DNA of 64,000 bases from Muricea muricata (GCA_963855995.1 OY979725.1:9138883-9202882), one strand, 5' to 3'; positions 39,059 through 52,019 are shown, counted from the stretch's first letter. The notes: generated from the sequence alone by a model not told the origin. Made by a program: numbers and translations.

Positions 39059-40738
39059 GTGTGTGTTCCCATGCATACCGCGTTACACATGTTAATTTCT
39101 GCAGGTTCTGGTCAGTCATTGCCAGGATAGCAATCACTGATAGTTCTGCTTAATGTTTTAAATTTTTCTACACAAAAAGATCAATTTTTCACAATTAAAC
39201 ATACTCTGAAAATCCAATTTCATTTTTTCCTGGCTTTGAACATGAAATAAAATACTGTCAAATTATTTCAACAATTAAAATTCATGAACAATGAATGTCT
39301 ATTTATCCAAAAACCAAATATTTTATGAAACAATCCGATTGTAAAAAAGGATTTTTTATTGTGACTGAATGCGTGATGGTATTGGTTCTATTTTACCTAT
39401 AAACGCCAAATTAGTTTCAGTAATAAAACAATTGCAATGTGGTTTGTCATTATTTGACTTTGTGATATTTTTCTGATTTAAAATAAGGGAGATTAAAGCA
39501 GTTTATCTGAAACAGCCACTAAAATCTCAATCTGCTTTTGTTTCAACCATTGTTTGACTTTCATTGTTCATTTCAAAGCTTGGAAAGTTTATTTGAAAAA
39601 TCACAACAGTTCTACATGTTATTGGAGCATAATCTGAACATTATTTGATGTAATTTCAGAACTATTAAAGTGCACAAACATTAAAATTGAAAATGATTTG
39701 TAAAGTTTCATACTACTGTATCTTTTGTGATTTTGTAACAGAACTTTCCTCCTTTAAGATGAATTACTTAAGGTCAAAATAAGCTAGCATATCGTCTTTG
39801 CTTCATTGCAAAGTGGAACTTGTTTGGAATTAAGATGAACCGAAGCAGTTGAGCTTTGCAGCAAGTGCAAATTAAAATACTAATAACTAACATAACAAGG
39901 AAAATCACAACGAGACAACTAAATTCTATAAGCTATGTTTTGCATCGTGGCAAAAAAAAGATGTTAAGAGTGGTGTCATTTTACATATTTACTAAATTTA
40001 GTTTGTTGAACATCCGACCTTTCCAAAAAAAAAATAAAATGGTCTGCAATTTAGATGGAGTAAAATAACATAAATTAGTTTTGGATTTTTATAACATGGA
40101 TTTTTGGATTTTGGATTTTTTTGGATTTTTTCTTATTTTTAAAATTACAAGATATTTCCATTAACCTTCAAATTTTTTTAACTTTTAATATTGTCTGATT
40201 CTGGTGAGTTTGTATTTCGCAATTGAAATAATTTGTTGTTTTAAATGTCCATTCCATTTGCTTCAGTTCAAGTTTACTTTTCAAGTAGTTCCAGTTTGTA
40301 ATCGTAATAACAATACAGGAAAGCAGGTTTACATGGCTTTTGAGCATAGTTTCGAGAAGTAAGTAAAGATAAGATAAAAAGAGGCTTGTTTTTAATCTGA
40401 CAATGACTGCAAAACTCTCAAAATTTTTCATTCATGTTTATAATATATCTTGAAATATAAACCGGCATTTATCTTGAAAGAAAGCAAGTTTTTTTAGGAC
40501 TTATTCATTCACTTCTGTTAATTCACATTTTATTGTCCTCTTTCTGCCATGTCATGTTTTCTTCTATTGTTATTTGAGTGAGTACAAGGTTGTGGTAGTT
40601 AATCTATTTTTATTGTTATTCAAATTGTAAACTTTACAAGTTCTTTTTAATAAATTGTTTATGAGATTTGCACATGATCCTTTTTAATTAAAAATTCAAT
40701 TCCCATGGGAATTAAGAAATTGAATAAAAAAAATCCCC
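39059..40738. other. Non-coding part of duplicated unit 1
   Basis: Very AT-rich with T- and A-runs. Matches 60120-62990. No conserved reading frame between the two units. Confidence 0.55.
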
Positions 40739-40856
40739 CTACCCCAGCCAGCTCCCCAAGTGCTACTTTCACCTTTGTAGAAGTACTTGTACATATAGTA
40801 CAAGTACTTCTACTTATTTACGGTGGAAGTAGCACTCGGAGAGCTGGCCAGGGTAG
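40739..40856. mobile_element. 118-bp hairpin, copy 1
   Basis: Arms ctaccccagccagctcccca and its complement, with an inner perfect hairpin gtagaagtacttgtac. Same element at 62998-63116. Confidence 0.8.
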
Positions 40857-42770
40857 CCAGCGGAGAGAAGACCAACCTTGCAAATGCTAACGCAAATTGC
40901 TAAGTTGATCTTCCCTAGAGAGCAGCCGCGCATACCTAACAAATTAAAACAACGAACGTTAGTGACTTAAGTATACTTAACGTGCAAATTTGATTCCCAA
41001 AGCCAAAATGACAAGTGCCCCCCGCTGATCCTACCAACTGCCTACCTGCCTCAGTTCTAAGCTGTCTTCCTCGGTCCTAAGCTCCTGCATTCCATTCGTT
41101 ACCCTCGCTTTCCTCACTATCACACAGTCACTCACAGCTGATAAACCCGCATGCACCACCACCACCCCGACTGCCACCCAAATGCGAAAATTAAAAGAAT
41201 TAAAATTTCAATGAAGTATGCATTTTAAATGTAATTAACTTGCATATTTAGGTCAAACGTAATCAGAAAAAGGTCGAATGTAAAAACAAGAAAGGTCGTA
41301 TATAAAAAGAGGTGAGAATTTTACTTAAATTTACTTGCAAAATATACAAAACGTAAGTCGCATGTTTTTGAGACAAATTTAGTTGATTTTAAGACTTACT
41401 TTTTGCTGTTTAGTTCGAAGTGGCGATAGATTTTTGTTTTTAAGCATACTTTCAAAAATTTTAGTTCTTTAAATGAGCCTAACCCCATGCAACTTACACA
41501 CGACTCACACCCTCGCAGTCCATACATGTAGTTAATAAATTACATTATAAACAGAAAAAGTGAAATAAAAAGATAAATTACGTTAACTCTAGCTACTTAA
41601 ACCCACTTAGACTGAGTATTTGATTTAAGCCTTAAGCCTTAGCTGAATGGGCATGGGCTTTTCGTTGTGTTAACTGGTCCGAAGCAAATATAAACCTGAT
41701 ACTTACCAAATTCTAAGGCTGGGTCAAATAAGCATGAGAATTGTGCAAAGGTAAAAAGTAATTTAAATCGTGAAACACAACTAAAGTTGTTTTTACATCA
41801 AGATTCATCTATAGCAATTTAAATTCTTAACTGTAGTTGACATACATCCAATTTTTATTTCCTTTACCGCAATTCTCAAACTTATTTAACCGAAACGCCT
41901 TCATTTGCATGGTACCTCGCAGCTGCTCTCAAACCACTTCCGTAATTTGCTTTAGTACACACAAACAATGACTTAATTGTTCCATTGTTCCTGCTTACCA
42001 AAACAAACCTGAAAGCACCAAGATACTTATCATATTAATCAAAGAGGATTCTCGTTATAAAGTCGCCATTAATTACCGTCAAAACAAAGCAAGCTGTAGT
42101 CCCATGAGAATTAAGAATGCGAAAAAAACCCGTAATGAATCCTATACTTGGTTTTCATACATGTATGAATCAAATTAACTAAGAAACAAAAAAAATAGTA
42201 AATTCCCCTGGGAATTAGAATGTCAAGTCATATTTCCTCATTGTTTTAAACAAATGTAATTATAAAACAGAATTAATAACCTAGACTTCACCCAATTTTA
42301 AAGGTAGAATGACAGAATGGTGACAAAATGCTTCAACTAAGTGGTATTACTACGAAATGGATTGCAAAACGTTCAATCCTACATTATCAAAAATTGCATG
42401 ACTCCAAAAACATTCTATATGATTTCTTTCTTGAATTTGTTGCCTTTTTCCTCAACAAGAAACCATGATTTTTTAGTGAGAAAGAATAAAATCTATTTAA
42501 ATCCTCTTTGATTTCTCAATGATAAGTATCTTGTTTTCTACTACGTGTTTTTACCACTACTTTCTATTGCAATTCTTGTGAATTCCTCCCATTCTTGTAG
42601 ATTGTTATTGTTTTGTGGGTCTTGTCGTCCAGTTCCACATTCCATCACCTTTTGCAATGACAAAAAATGGAAATATTAGATTATGCTTACTAAAGATTTA
42701 TGAACCGATTTTCGTATTCTTCATATTAACATAAATTCTTTCCTGCAAACTTCTATGGTTTACATTTAAA
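40857..42770. other. Right part of duplicated unit 1 and unassigned sequence
   Basis: 40857-41740 is highly similar to 63117-63950. Minus-strand frames in it are not preserved as coding, since the copies differ by amino-acid-changing substitutions. 41740-42770 is AT-rich without recognised features. Confidence 0.5.
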
Positions 42771-42779
42771 TGTTCCAAA

Positions 42780-43430
42780 CACGACGTTACCAATCACGTT
42801 AAGGGAAAGTGAGGGGTTGGGGGGTTAACCGACAAAAAGGGCTTTGTGTCTTTAAATACATATATTACCCAGTGATCATTATAAAACTAGAACTCCAAGT
42901 AAATATTCCATGTTTAGATGAACCCAAGATGACAAAAATTGACGTTTAACAACCGTAAATGACATAAACAGTTTTAATACCAAGTTCCTGAACCGTAAGA
43001 ATCAAAGTGAGTAACAACCGTAGCAATCAAAGTGAAAACATTGAATCTCGATACATTCCTAGCGGAGCAGCCGCGCCCACCAAAACAATAAAAAGGGACT
43101 GGTACTTGAACGTCGATGAACTCAAACTTTTTAACCCCTCTACCCCGGAAGTTAGAAAGCTTGCATTTTTCCCCTGGGTTGGGTTTACGATGTTTCAATG
43201 TGAAACGAACTACAGATTTGAATCGCTTATAATCGTATTAATTTTTGGAAAAGAAATTTTGTTATTAACTCACGTTTGTAAACCTTGCATGTAGACCTCG
43301 CTTGTTCCTTCGATGTCGCATTCTCTAGTTTCCCACCTTTTGCGCCCTGACTAAAACAAGAAATATTTCTATTGGATACTAGAGAAAATTTCGACAATTG
43401 CAGCATACACATGTATTTGGGAAACTAAGT
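42780..43430. repeat. Duplicated block D2, copy 1
   Basis: Matches 44870-46050 (gaccgacaaaaa(g)gg, aaactagaactccaagt, gtgaaaacattgaatctcga, aaccttgcatgtagacctcg, aacaagaaatatttctatt). Copy 2 is interrupted by about 500 bp, including the hairpin at 45516-45605. Confidence 0.7.
43271..43352 (-). pseudogene. Possible minus-strand exon in D2
   Basis: Acceptor ttgttttag, then an open frame including QGAKGGKLENATSKEQARST, and a donor gtgagt at about 43270. In the second copy (about 45920-46010) the donor is gtaagt but the frame is broken. This suggests an exon decayed in one copy, or chance. Confidence 0.25.
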
Positions 43431-43556
43431 TATGATGTACGTTAGCTTATATTTCACACGCACAGTAGCGATATGGCAATATATTTTAAAGTATTGTCTT
43501 GTTCTAAAGAACTTTAAGAATTATGTAGAAAACTATTTTACACCTTTTTTTAAGTA

Positions 43557-43696
43557 ATATATCCAATCCGAGTTGGTGTTTTAGACGTGGTTTCTAACTC
43601 CGAGTGCCATGAACAATGGCGAGGCGCAGCCGAGCCATTGTTCATGGCACTAGGGATTTGGAAGCCAAGTCAAAAACACCAACGAGGATTGGATAT
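43557..43696. mobile_element. 140-bp hairpin element
   Basis: Arms atatccaatccgagttggtg and complement. The inner core gtgccatgaacaatggc pairs with gccattgttcatggcac. Confidence 0.85.
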
Positions 43697-43698
43697 GG

Positions 43699-44542
43699 CT
43701 TCTCACACATCATTACATATTCATAGCAATGAGGCATGGAATTATTACGATTACATATTGATAAAAAATAGATCTGGGACAATAAAGAGTGCACACTAAA
43801 GTGGAACTAATGACTTCAATACAAAAGAAAATGCTAGGATACGTTACGATATGGTTGAGGTGAAAAACAAATTTACCAATTACATTTGCATGAAATTTTG
43901 CATGCATGAAGTGAAACGAAGTGTTCACTTCGGCTTAGGTTCGTCGTGAATAGATCAATTGTGTTGGGAAGAGAGAATGGCATCTTCTTTTACGAAAAAA
44001 CGGTTTCGAGAGCAGGAAAGTGTTGAGCACACTATCGAAAATGTGAAGAAATCCACTCCACGTACTACTATCTACAAAAATCGATGGGGCTGTTCGCATT
44101 TTTTGAAGAGTGGCAATACTTTCAACAATTGTAGTGTTAACATTTGTTTTAACACAAAATAACTAGTTGTGTTTAAAAAGATATTTAAAGCGTGTTTACA
44201 GTGTGTATTTGTGTTATAAATAAGTTAAATTGCGACATTATCCAGGAGATATTCTCGAAAAACAGTAAAGTGTATTTAGAACAAAATTCTAAATACAGTA
44301 AACTGTATTTAGAATTTATTTCTAAATACAGTTTAATGTATTTAGAATTTATTTCTAAATACAGCAATTAAGTTTAATTGCATAATCTTTTGTTTACCCC
44401 TCAATTTCCCTCAGCTTCAAAGCCCTGCCCACTTGAATATATTAAGAGACTGACCTAGACTGGGTTTTCATGTACAGACACGTGATGTGAATGAGGAAGC
44501 ATCATTGGCCGAATTGCTATGAATATGTAATGATGTGTGAGA
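43699..44542. mobile_element. Inverted-repeat element
   Basis: Ends cttctcacacatcattacat (43699) and atgtaatgatgtgtgagaa (to 44542) pair over 30 bp. The left end abuts the hairpin at 43557-43696, so both may be one composite element. The interior has no ORF of note. Confidence 0.6.
44262..44363. repeat. Palindromic tandem repeat
   Basis: Alternating ctgtatttagaatttatttc / tctaaatacag, about 2.5 units. Any copy can fold on itself. Confidence 0.9.
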
Positions 44543-44869
44543 AACGTTGTTTAATTCTCGAGATATTTTCTTTCAAAACCATAACTTATGGTAATTCCAA
44601 TTTTTACATGTAATAATGGACATCGTTATCAACTGTTACCTAACCCCATATTCGCGGATACAGATTGTAGTATTTTTACCGAGTGATTTTGGACTTATTA
44701 CCAAAATTGGCCAACCACCATCCTAATTTGTTTTGAGTATGAATGTACATCACTAGCAGGGTGACGCGAAACTAGATTTTCTTGTCTGTTTTCAACACTG
44801 TATGAGCTATATATTTTAAGATGTTGGGAATGGTTTTACGTTCTAATCCTGCTTGCCACATCACATTCA

Positions 44870-46050
44870 GGTTGCGGGGGAGGGATGGTGGAGTTACCCG
44901 ACAAAAAAGGGGTTCATGACATGTCTATATATAAATACAATCTAATGATCTCTATAAATACTAGAACTTCAGGTGAATGTCCGATGTTTAGCTGAACCCA
45001 AAATTTACGTTCAACAAACATAAACGTCGCAAACGTTCTGTCATTCTTAACAATGTTCTCCTTGATTATGGCATGGGGTCGGTTGTCAACTAACTGTGCA
45101 GTATACTAATGGTGGGATCAGATGTCAGTTGGGATGCGAACCCTGTTTCTCTCCCCAATCACATATCTATGTTGTTTGCATGTACATTCTCCTTTTAGTG
45201 TCTGTTTATAGTAACCACGTATGTATCTGCTATAGTTGTGTTGTACTGTTAAATAAATAAATTTATCACATACCTAGTGTCAAAGTTAATTTATTCCTGT
45301 TTCTTATTGGTTAAGAACGTATCACGTGATAGTGGAGAAATTCTACTGTCTCCCTGGCAACGTAGCTAAGTGGTGGACATTACTTTTAATTCACCGGTAA
45401 ATAACAAATCCACAGAGCCTCACGGAGCCATGTCAGGTAAAAGGTAATCCTTTTTATACATGTTTGATTGATTTGTGGTACTTTTCTTCTCTTTTGACAC
45501 TCAGTATATAATAAAATACTTATTGACTGAGACCTCGGGAAAGCAGTATGTTTTGTGGACCAGACCAAAACATACTGTTTCGCTCGGTTTCAGTCAATAA
45601 GTGTTAAATATATACAGTTTTAATACGTATACCAAGTTACAAGTTCCTAAACCGTAACATTACTTCTTAAGTCAAAGTGAAAACATCAAATCTCGATATA
45701 TTCCTGGGAAAATGGTAGCAGCCCCGTTTACAAAACTGACTGGAACTGGTAGATGAAAGTCAACTTACTCAAACGTTCCTACCCCTCCACCACCCCTACC
45801 ACCCCTCAAAGTTACGCCTTTGTCGTGTATAATTAGAAGGCTTGAATTTTTCCTTCCGTGGTTTACAATGTTTTAACGAGAAACACGAGATTTACAATTT
45901 TGGGATTTTTTTGTCAACTTACGTTTTTAAACCTTGCATGTAGACCTTGGTTGTTCGTTTGATGTCTTATGCTCTAGGTTTCCACCTTATGCGTCCTTTG
46001 TAAAAAACAAGAAATATTTCTATTTGATACTAGCGAAAATATCGACAATC
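44870..46050. repeat. Duplicated block D2, copy 2
   Basis: Partner of 42780-43430, in direct orientation, expanded by an insertion between about 45020 and 45610. Confidence 0.7.
45516..45605. mobile_element. 90-bp hairpin element
   Basis: cttattgactgagacctcgg and gcagtatgttttg pair with caaaacatactgtttcgctc and cagtcaataag. The loop is about 10 bp. Confidence 0.85.
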
Positions 46051-46429
46051 GTAGGATACATAGTATGATAATATATAATACAATATAATAATATGTAATA
46101 CAACTCACAAATGGAGCTATTAAACTGAAATAACTTGCATTAGATAGTATGAAAGTATTAAACTTTGATCCATGACAGCGGGATTTTATTTTAAAAAAAT
46201 CACAAAGATATTGTTCAAAATCAGTAGCATTTGCAAAAACGCAGTATTGTTTAATTAACAAACGATGTTCATCATAGAAATAATCAGCGAAATATAAAAA
46301 AAATCAAGAAAAATTTATGACCCCTTCACTTCGCGTTTCATGCATTCTTACGTTTTTGAAGCTCTATCAAATACTCGCATGATTTCTGACGTCAGTTCTC
46401 CAGCGAACAATGCACTAAAGCCGGGATAG

Positions 46430-46705
46430 ATATATATATCTTAACGTACACTCGAAAACCTTTGTCGCTTAGAAACTCTTACATTAATTTATTGAAAAAT
46501 ATGCCCGACTGATACGTCTTTATGTTTAGCACAGCAGCCAAAGCTCGATTAATAATTGATAAGCCGATTTTCGCTAAATTTAGACACATCCAAAATGTGC
46601 CATCAATTTTGAACTTCAATATCTCCATGAATTTTAATAGTAAAATACTACCGTTGAATAGATTTACGGGAGTACCTTTTTGGGACACCCTGTATACATG
46701 CGCGG
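46430..46705 (-). mobile_element. Possible mariner-like terminal fragment
   Basis: On the minus strand the stretch begins tatacagggtgtcccaaaaa, resembling mariner/Tc1 ends. No transposase and no second end were found. Confidence 0.3.
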
Positions 46706-47152
46706 ATAATGACACCAGTATATTATCGTTATCAATGGTTATCTACCCTTAGTCCCCCACCTAGCCCTATATTCGCACATATAGATTTTAGTATTTTTCA
46801 TGCCTGTCAAATGTTGGGATCCTAGCCAGCGGCGCTACTTGCAAGTGCGTGAAGTTGAAATGAGATTATCTTGCCTATTTTCAACACTATATGTATTAAC
46901 GATATTTGAAGTCGTTTTGGAATGGTTTTACGTGGCTAACCGAGCTTGTCACAACACAAATCAACGTCATGATATCAAAAATCAATCTAAGATGGCGGAC
47001 AGGCCATTAGGTTTCTATCTTTACCGCTAAGATAAACACTAACTTGCCAACGAAGAGTCTGCACTACCAACACTGGCAATGTCAATTTTTATTGAAACGA
47101 AAGCTGAAGTGACAAAAAAATGGAAACGACAAAATAAAGTCTACAAACTTAC

Positions 47153-47287
47153 TTTTATTTTATATTTGGATCGTTGTAGCTTCGGTTGGTCCCGTTTCAT
47201 CGTGCTGTTTAGAGTTTCATCTGGTTGGTATTTTCTCTTAATACTGTAAAACATCACGTCGGTCCAGTAGGTAACCAGCTCACTCAT
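47153..47287 (-). CDS. MSELV-type exon 1 (45 codons plus donor)
   Basis: The ATG at 47287 opens MSELVTYWTDVMFYSIKRKY and 25 more residues including KRDQPKLQRSKY. It ends with the strong donor gtaagtttg at 47152. A paralogous piece lies at 54220-54324 (same start, same KRDQPK..RSKY, same gtaagtttgt donor). The flanks (tattttatgatggttga upstream) are also shared. The protein is not recognised. It may be the first exon of a gene carried by a repeat. Confidence 0.45.
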
Positions 47288-47299
47288 ATCCAGTCAACC

Positions 47300-48040
47300 A
47301 TCATAAAATAAGGAGAAAATTAAAGTCACAAAATATTTCAGAATATTGAAAACTAAACTATAGAATTTGATTTTAATTAGAATTTAATCTTACATTGTGA
47401 TAGTATTTGCATCTTGACGTTTTGTGATGGTCACTGCTAGTGATTCACTTCTAGATCGAGATCAGTTCTTTTCCGTCTTGTTCTGCCATTGGTTGAATGG
47501 TGCTGTATTCACTTTTTACCTAGAACCCTTTGAGAAAATAAACAATTGCATCTTTGAAAATTGTTTACACGATAAGCAAAAAAAACTATGTTAAGAAAAA
47601 AGTAATTATAATAGGCGTGGCCGGTCAAAGAGGTTAGTCGAAGGACAAAACTCCAATATGACTAAAAGCCTTAGACAAAGTCCCCGGCATAATGATATTC
47701 CTATAGCAGTAAATCGTGTATGTATAGGCCCACTTGGAAACAAAAACGGGCGCTCAAGAATGCCCACCACTGGGCTAAACTTATTGATTATACGAAAATG
47801 ACTCGACTATACGAAAAGATAGTAATGGTTTTCTGTAGAAATAGCGTCATACATGCGCGCGGGATGTTTACATATTTAGGGAAAACTTTTAAAAAACCCA
47901 AATCGAACTTAACCTCAGGGAAATACATCCCAAGTACATAGATGACACTATCCTGCCCAGGAAACTATTTAGTTGTTCTATAAAATAATTGCAATGAAAA
48001 TCGAGTCAACGCCAGGGAATTTAAATTACTTGTGTAGGAT
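47300..48040. other. No gene seen
   Basis: AT-rich. Short frames, for example 47720-47941, lack any recognised motif. Confidence 0.5.
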
Positions 48041-48044
48041 TGTC

Positions 48045-48260
48045 AATCGTCAGAGCAAGCGCTCGGAGGTCGTGGGTTCAGTTCCCACTTTAGACTCGTG
48101 ACACCCATGTGGGGTGTTAGTCAGTCGTGGGTTTATTCCGGCTACTCAGGTTTGCGAATGTTGACAGGAGGCTGGATTATAAAAAAATCAGTACTCGCCG
48201 AAACCCGGGTACCTAACTAAGGCTGTTGACGACGACGCGATATTAAAAATAGATTCAATA
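48045..48260 (+). repeat. SINE-like repeat with T-arm head
   Basis: gtgggttcagttcccac resembles a tRNA T arm. It is followed about 60 bp on by cgtgggtttattccggctac, related to cgtgggttttctccgggtac at 62461. It ends in an A-rich tail with aataaaag. No full cloverleaf. Confidence 0.45.
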
Positions 48261-49125
48261 AAAGTGCGTTTAAAATCAAAGTCTGAAGTGCAAGGATCAA
48301 GAAATTCAGGCATGCAGTTCAAATGAAAGGCAGTTCAAAGGTCATGGAAAGACTTGTTAAATCAGAGTTGTCACTCGGAATCGCCTTTGAACTTGAACTG
48401 GAAATCTGAATTTCCATGTTTCTTGTATAGTGTGAAACAATAGACAGAAGAGGTTTTCAAGAGAAAGAAAAAAGAAAGGAGGAATAAAAGTAAGTTGAAA
48501 CAACGTTTATAATGGATAATTAAGAACTATTGATACAACACTTAATACAGGATGATAGTCATCATTATATGGGTGTGATCTTACTGGGGAGAGAGCAATT
48601 ATTACTTGGATTACGAAAAATAATTTCGATCATGAAAATGAAATTATCAACGTAGCTGAGGAGACAGACGGCTTAATTAATTTTTTGCAAGTAAACTTGG
48701 GTAAATACCAACCTAAAGTCATCAATGTTTCTGATTTGTTCTTTAGAAAATCAATTTCTATAGTTTATTGTCTTTCATTGTTGTAGCCAACCACTCACAA
48801 AGCCTGTTAGTATAGGTTGGTGACGACCCGAAAATTTCCGACATGGTGGGGAGGGGGGGGGGGGGGCTGAAATTGCAATGATAGTAAGTATATTGTAATA
48901 TTTGGTATTCTTACCACTAAATCATCTTGAATATGCTTTTTGGTTAGGGTTCTCGTATCTCAGTTGTCATGTAATGTCTCCTTGCAACTCTCGAATATCT
49001 GAACTGTAAAGGTCAATATATGAGATGTGAAAAATAGACACATTTCAAATGGCGACAAGTACTGTAATTTCTGGAACGATATTAATCAATTTTTAGAGCC
49101 AAATGACGCAAACTTAGATAAAAAT
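48260..49125. other. No gene seen
   Basis: AT-rich. G-run at 48853-48866. No recognised feature. Confidence 0.5.
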
Positions 49126-49129
49126 TATT

Positions 49130-49720
49130 ACTCCGCCTGCCGTAGGCGAGGCGGAGTTTTTAATTCGCCCCGTTTCTGTTTTTTTATTTTTTTTCGGTGT
49201 CGCAAGTTGGGGCAGCGCTCATGGCTGATACCGCTGGGCACAAGCCGCGTGAGCCGACCTAAACGCGGCGTTTAAACTCAATTTCTAGCGGAATATGTCA
49301 ACAAAACATGCATCTTAACGTGTATGCTAGAACATCTAAACCGCAAGAAGGTTTTACGTGCAAAGATTTTCATGCGAAATATTTTAAAACGACAAATTCC
49401 ACCGCGAAACTTTACCGACGAGCGATGTATCGCGATGAAGTTTTGAGAGCGTGTTTCCGTCATTTTCTGTTGTGTTCCTACTTTTAAGGAAATTTAGAAA
49501 TTTCTACACAAGAATCAAACGCAAATTCTACTGAAATATCCATATACAAAACACAATTTTTAACATGTAATAGTTAACAAGAGGGACAGGAAGGTTCTAT
49601 ATCAAAACATTGCTCCAGAAATGTTTTAAAACGGCGAATTCTGATGGACTCCATTATTCCATGATTAAGGAGTGAGTCTAGAAAATGTGTTCCTAATTCT
49701 AAACACGTTGTGATTTCTTT
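49130..49720 (+). repeat. Interspersed repeat family R1, copy 2
   Basis: Starts with the hairpin actccgcctgccgtaggcga / ggcggagt. Then come cgccccgtttctg, cagcgctcatggctgatacc, caatttctagcg and gcgtgtttccgtcattttct. It matches 57331-57740 closely and 17700-18272 in reverse. Confidence 0.85.
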
Positions 49721-50334
49721 CCTTGGTTTTCTATTTCTACCAATGTTGAGAACCTAATATTTCGTGCAAAATGATTTATTTGCTTGTGGAATCTCATATA
49801 ATTATAAAAGGTAAAAGACATTTTACATTCCAATTCCAGAAATACATATGCTAGTCTAAAGTTCCCAACAAATTATATCGTGGAGACTTCAGGCAGTGTG
49901 CTACAGAACAGATTTAAATGATGCTATCAGGTTAATATATTGATGTATTTTATAGACTTTTAGCAAAATTTTCTTTACTTGCAAAATAAACAGCTATATG
50001 TTGGTGGTATTATGACAAAAGAATCTTGTTTAACATATGTACTATGAAAGTCTTTAATTTAAATTAAATTCTAAAAAATGCAATCCTACTAGGACTCTGG
50101 ACAGAGTGCCTGGCAAGTCACTCAGACATTGATTTTTGGTTATCTTAGTGATTACATAAGATGTGCTAGCAATGTCTTACTGGTAAAATGCCTTGGAAGG
50201 TACCCTAATAATAATTGATTTAATTTTTAAAACGTGTTGTCGGTTGTTCTTAACTCTATTTCAGAACCATCCTCAGAGATATGAAACACTAGATTCGTAT
50301 TAATCTGACACTGCAGAGAACAACGAAAAATTCG

Positions 50335-50410
50335 TTGTCTCGAGCGGGATTCGAACTCGCATCTTCGGGCTTCTAGACCGCCGCTCTACCAATTGAGCTA
50401 TCATCTACAC
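50335..50410 (-). repeat. tRNA-derived SINE head
   Basis: The minus strand carries a good A box (tagctcaattggtagagcg) and B box (gagttcgaatcccgc) about 37 bases apart, as in a tRNA. The anticodon stem (gcggtctagaagcccg) does not pair properly and the acceptor stem is poor. The flanks gagaacaac occur on both sides in inverted order. A tRNA-derived SINE or tRNA pseudogene, not a working tRNA. Confidence 0.6.
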
Positions 50411-51605
50411 TCTAGTTGTTCTCAATGTTGGGGGCCCACTACCGGTATCAAAGCGCGAACACTTGACACCTTGACCCCAAATTGATCTACAACTACTGCA
50501 AGTTAACAAATCCGAATATAAAATTTTCTTTCTTAAAGAAACTGTTATTGAACGCACAGGAATAAAGAAGGAATGAAACGCTTTATAGTTTCAGTAAATG
50601 CGAGTAGGATGGAACAAGGCAGGAAAATATTGTGGCGGCTGCAAAAAATAGGCGATGGCCGATGGGCATTTAGGTCACCGCAAGTGCAAGGTGTCCTTGC
50701 ATCTAGGCTGAAAATTAGAATTTCGAAATCTGCAACAAATCCACTTCTTAGTATTTTAGAATCAAATTTGATATATTTTGCAACCATTTACTACGAAAGC
50801 ATATTCTATTAACCCCATCTAGCAATGTTTACAAAAATTGCGACGTTCGCAACAATAATTGAGCTTTCACAGAACACGATATTTGATCTGGATAATTCTT
50901 TGGAGCACTTCTAGTTAAATTGAATTAATTGCGGTAATTATCTTACAGTAAACCGATACTGCAGGTATTATTTTAACATTTCTCTAATTTCTGCGTATGC
51001 ACTTGGGAAACACATCAAAATAACAGCTATTTTGTCTAAAACTAAGTTTAGCTTCCAAGGACCTAGCTAGGACGATGTAGCCAGCTAGCTACCTGTGATA
51101 GTAAACTACAACCTATGTACAGCTACAAACAATGTTATTATTTATAAAACTTACCATTTTTGTTACGATTTGGATAATGACGGTTGTAAATGATCTCTCC
51201 TTCGATTACGAACCGTGACTACAAACAACTATTCTGCATTTGCGCTTCTATTGTTCCGTCTAGTTTTATAGGAGGATTGGACACGCCCATTATGTTTACG
51301 TAGCAATGTCATTGGTTGGATTACGGTTTAAATATCTTGAAGGGGGGATGTCAAAGTGGCTATAAATAGATGTTACTATATAACGTTTGAATATTTGGGC
51401 GCAGGATACTCTGAATATCTCTGACATGCCCTGCTACTGTATATATTAGATATATACCCATATGTTGTTCTTGAAGTTGAAAACAAAAATTCAATGCCTT
51501 GAAAAATTCCTGAATTTTATAAAGAAGTGCTTGAATTCGTCTTGCTTTTGTTTGCAGGGTGGGGAGGGGTGACATTGAAAATTAATAAAATAAATTTTGT
51601 ATAGT
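50411..51605. other. No gene seen
   Basis: AT-rich. An 80-codon overlap of frames at 50545-50812 on both strands is not recognised and not supported. Confidence 0.5.
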
Positions 51606-51606
51606 A

Positions 51607-51862
51607 AGGGACTGGTCATAAAGTATTGGGGGGGGGGGGGGCTATAAAAATTTAATTATTAAAAGGCTAATTTTGTGTGGCCCACCCCTGATTTTCCTAC
51701 AAAATATACATGACCCACCCCCTATTTGGCACTAGAAATCCTTAAATATCCCCCCAGTATATCCTTAAAATTTTCATGACCCACCCCTTTTGTGACTTGA
51801 AAAATTTATGACCCACCCCTCAATTTCCATAGCCCCCCCCCTATACTTTATGACCAGTCCCT
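51607..51862. mobile_element. 256-bp MITE with C-rich internal repeats
   Basis: Ends agggactggtcataaagta and its complement. Next to them lie a G-run (51628-51641) and a C-run. The interior repeats catgacccacccc three or four times. Confidence 0.8.
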
Positions 51863-52019
51863 AAAAAAATCAAAGACATGTTGTCCATGAATTTTTTATT
51901 GCTTTTTATCACTGTGTCTTCGTTACCAGCACATTCACTGTAAGGTAATGGTCCTCATGATGACGTACAGGTCTGAAGTCGATATTCTCCAGGCTGTATA
52001 TCTGTGTAAAGGCCCTGTC

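Larger units (their letters stand above)
38543..41960. repeat. Duplicated block, unit 1
   Basis: Matches 58150-63950 in the same orientation: gtaatatgctttatttt at both left ends, tttgactttgtgat / tttgactttgtaat, and nearly identical DNA at 40650-41740 and 62930-63950. Unit 2 is longer because of insertions, including 28S rRNA and MITE sequence. Confidence 0.8.

Noticed and set aside
46981-47030. ATGGCGGACAGG start-like context
   Set aside because: The frame stops after 12 codons and has no convincing donor. The context alone is not enough.
50545-50812. Overlapping 80-codon frames on both strands
   Set aside because: No recognised motif, splice signal or conservation; chance frames.
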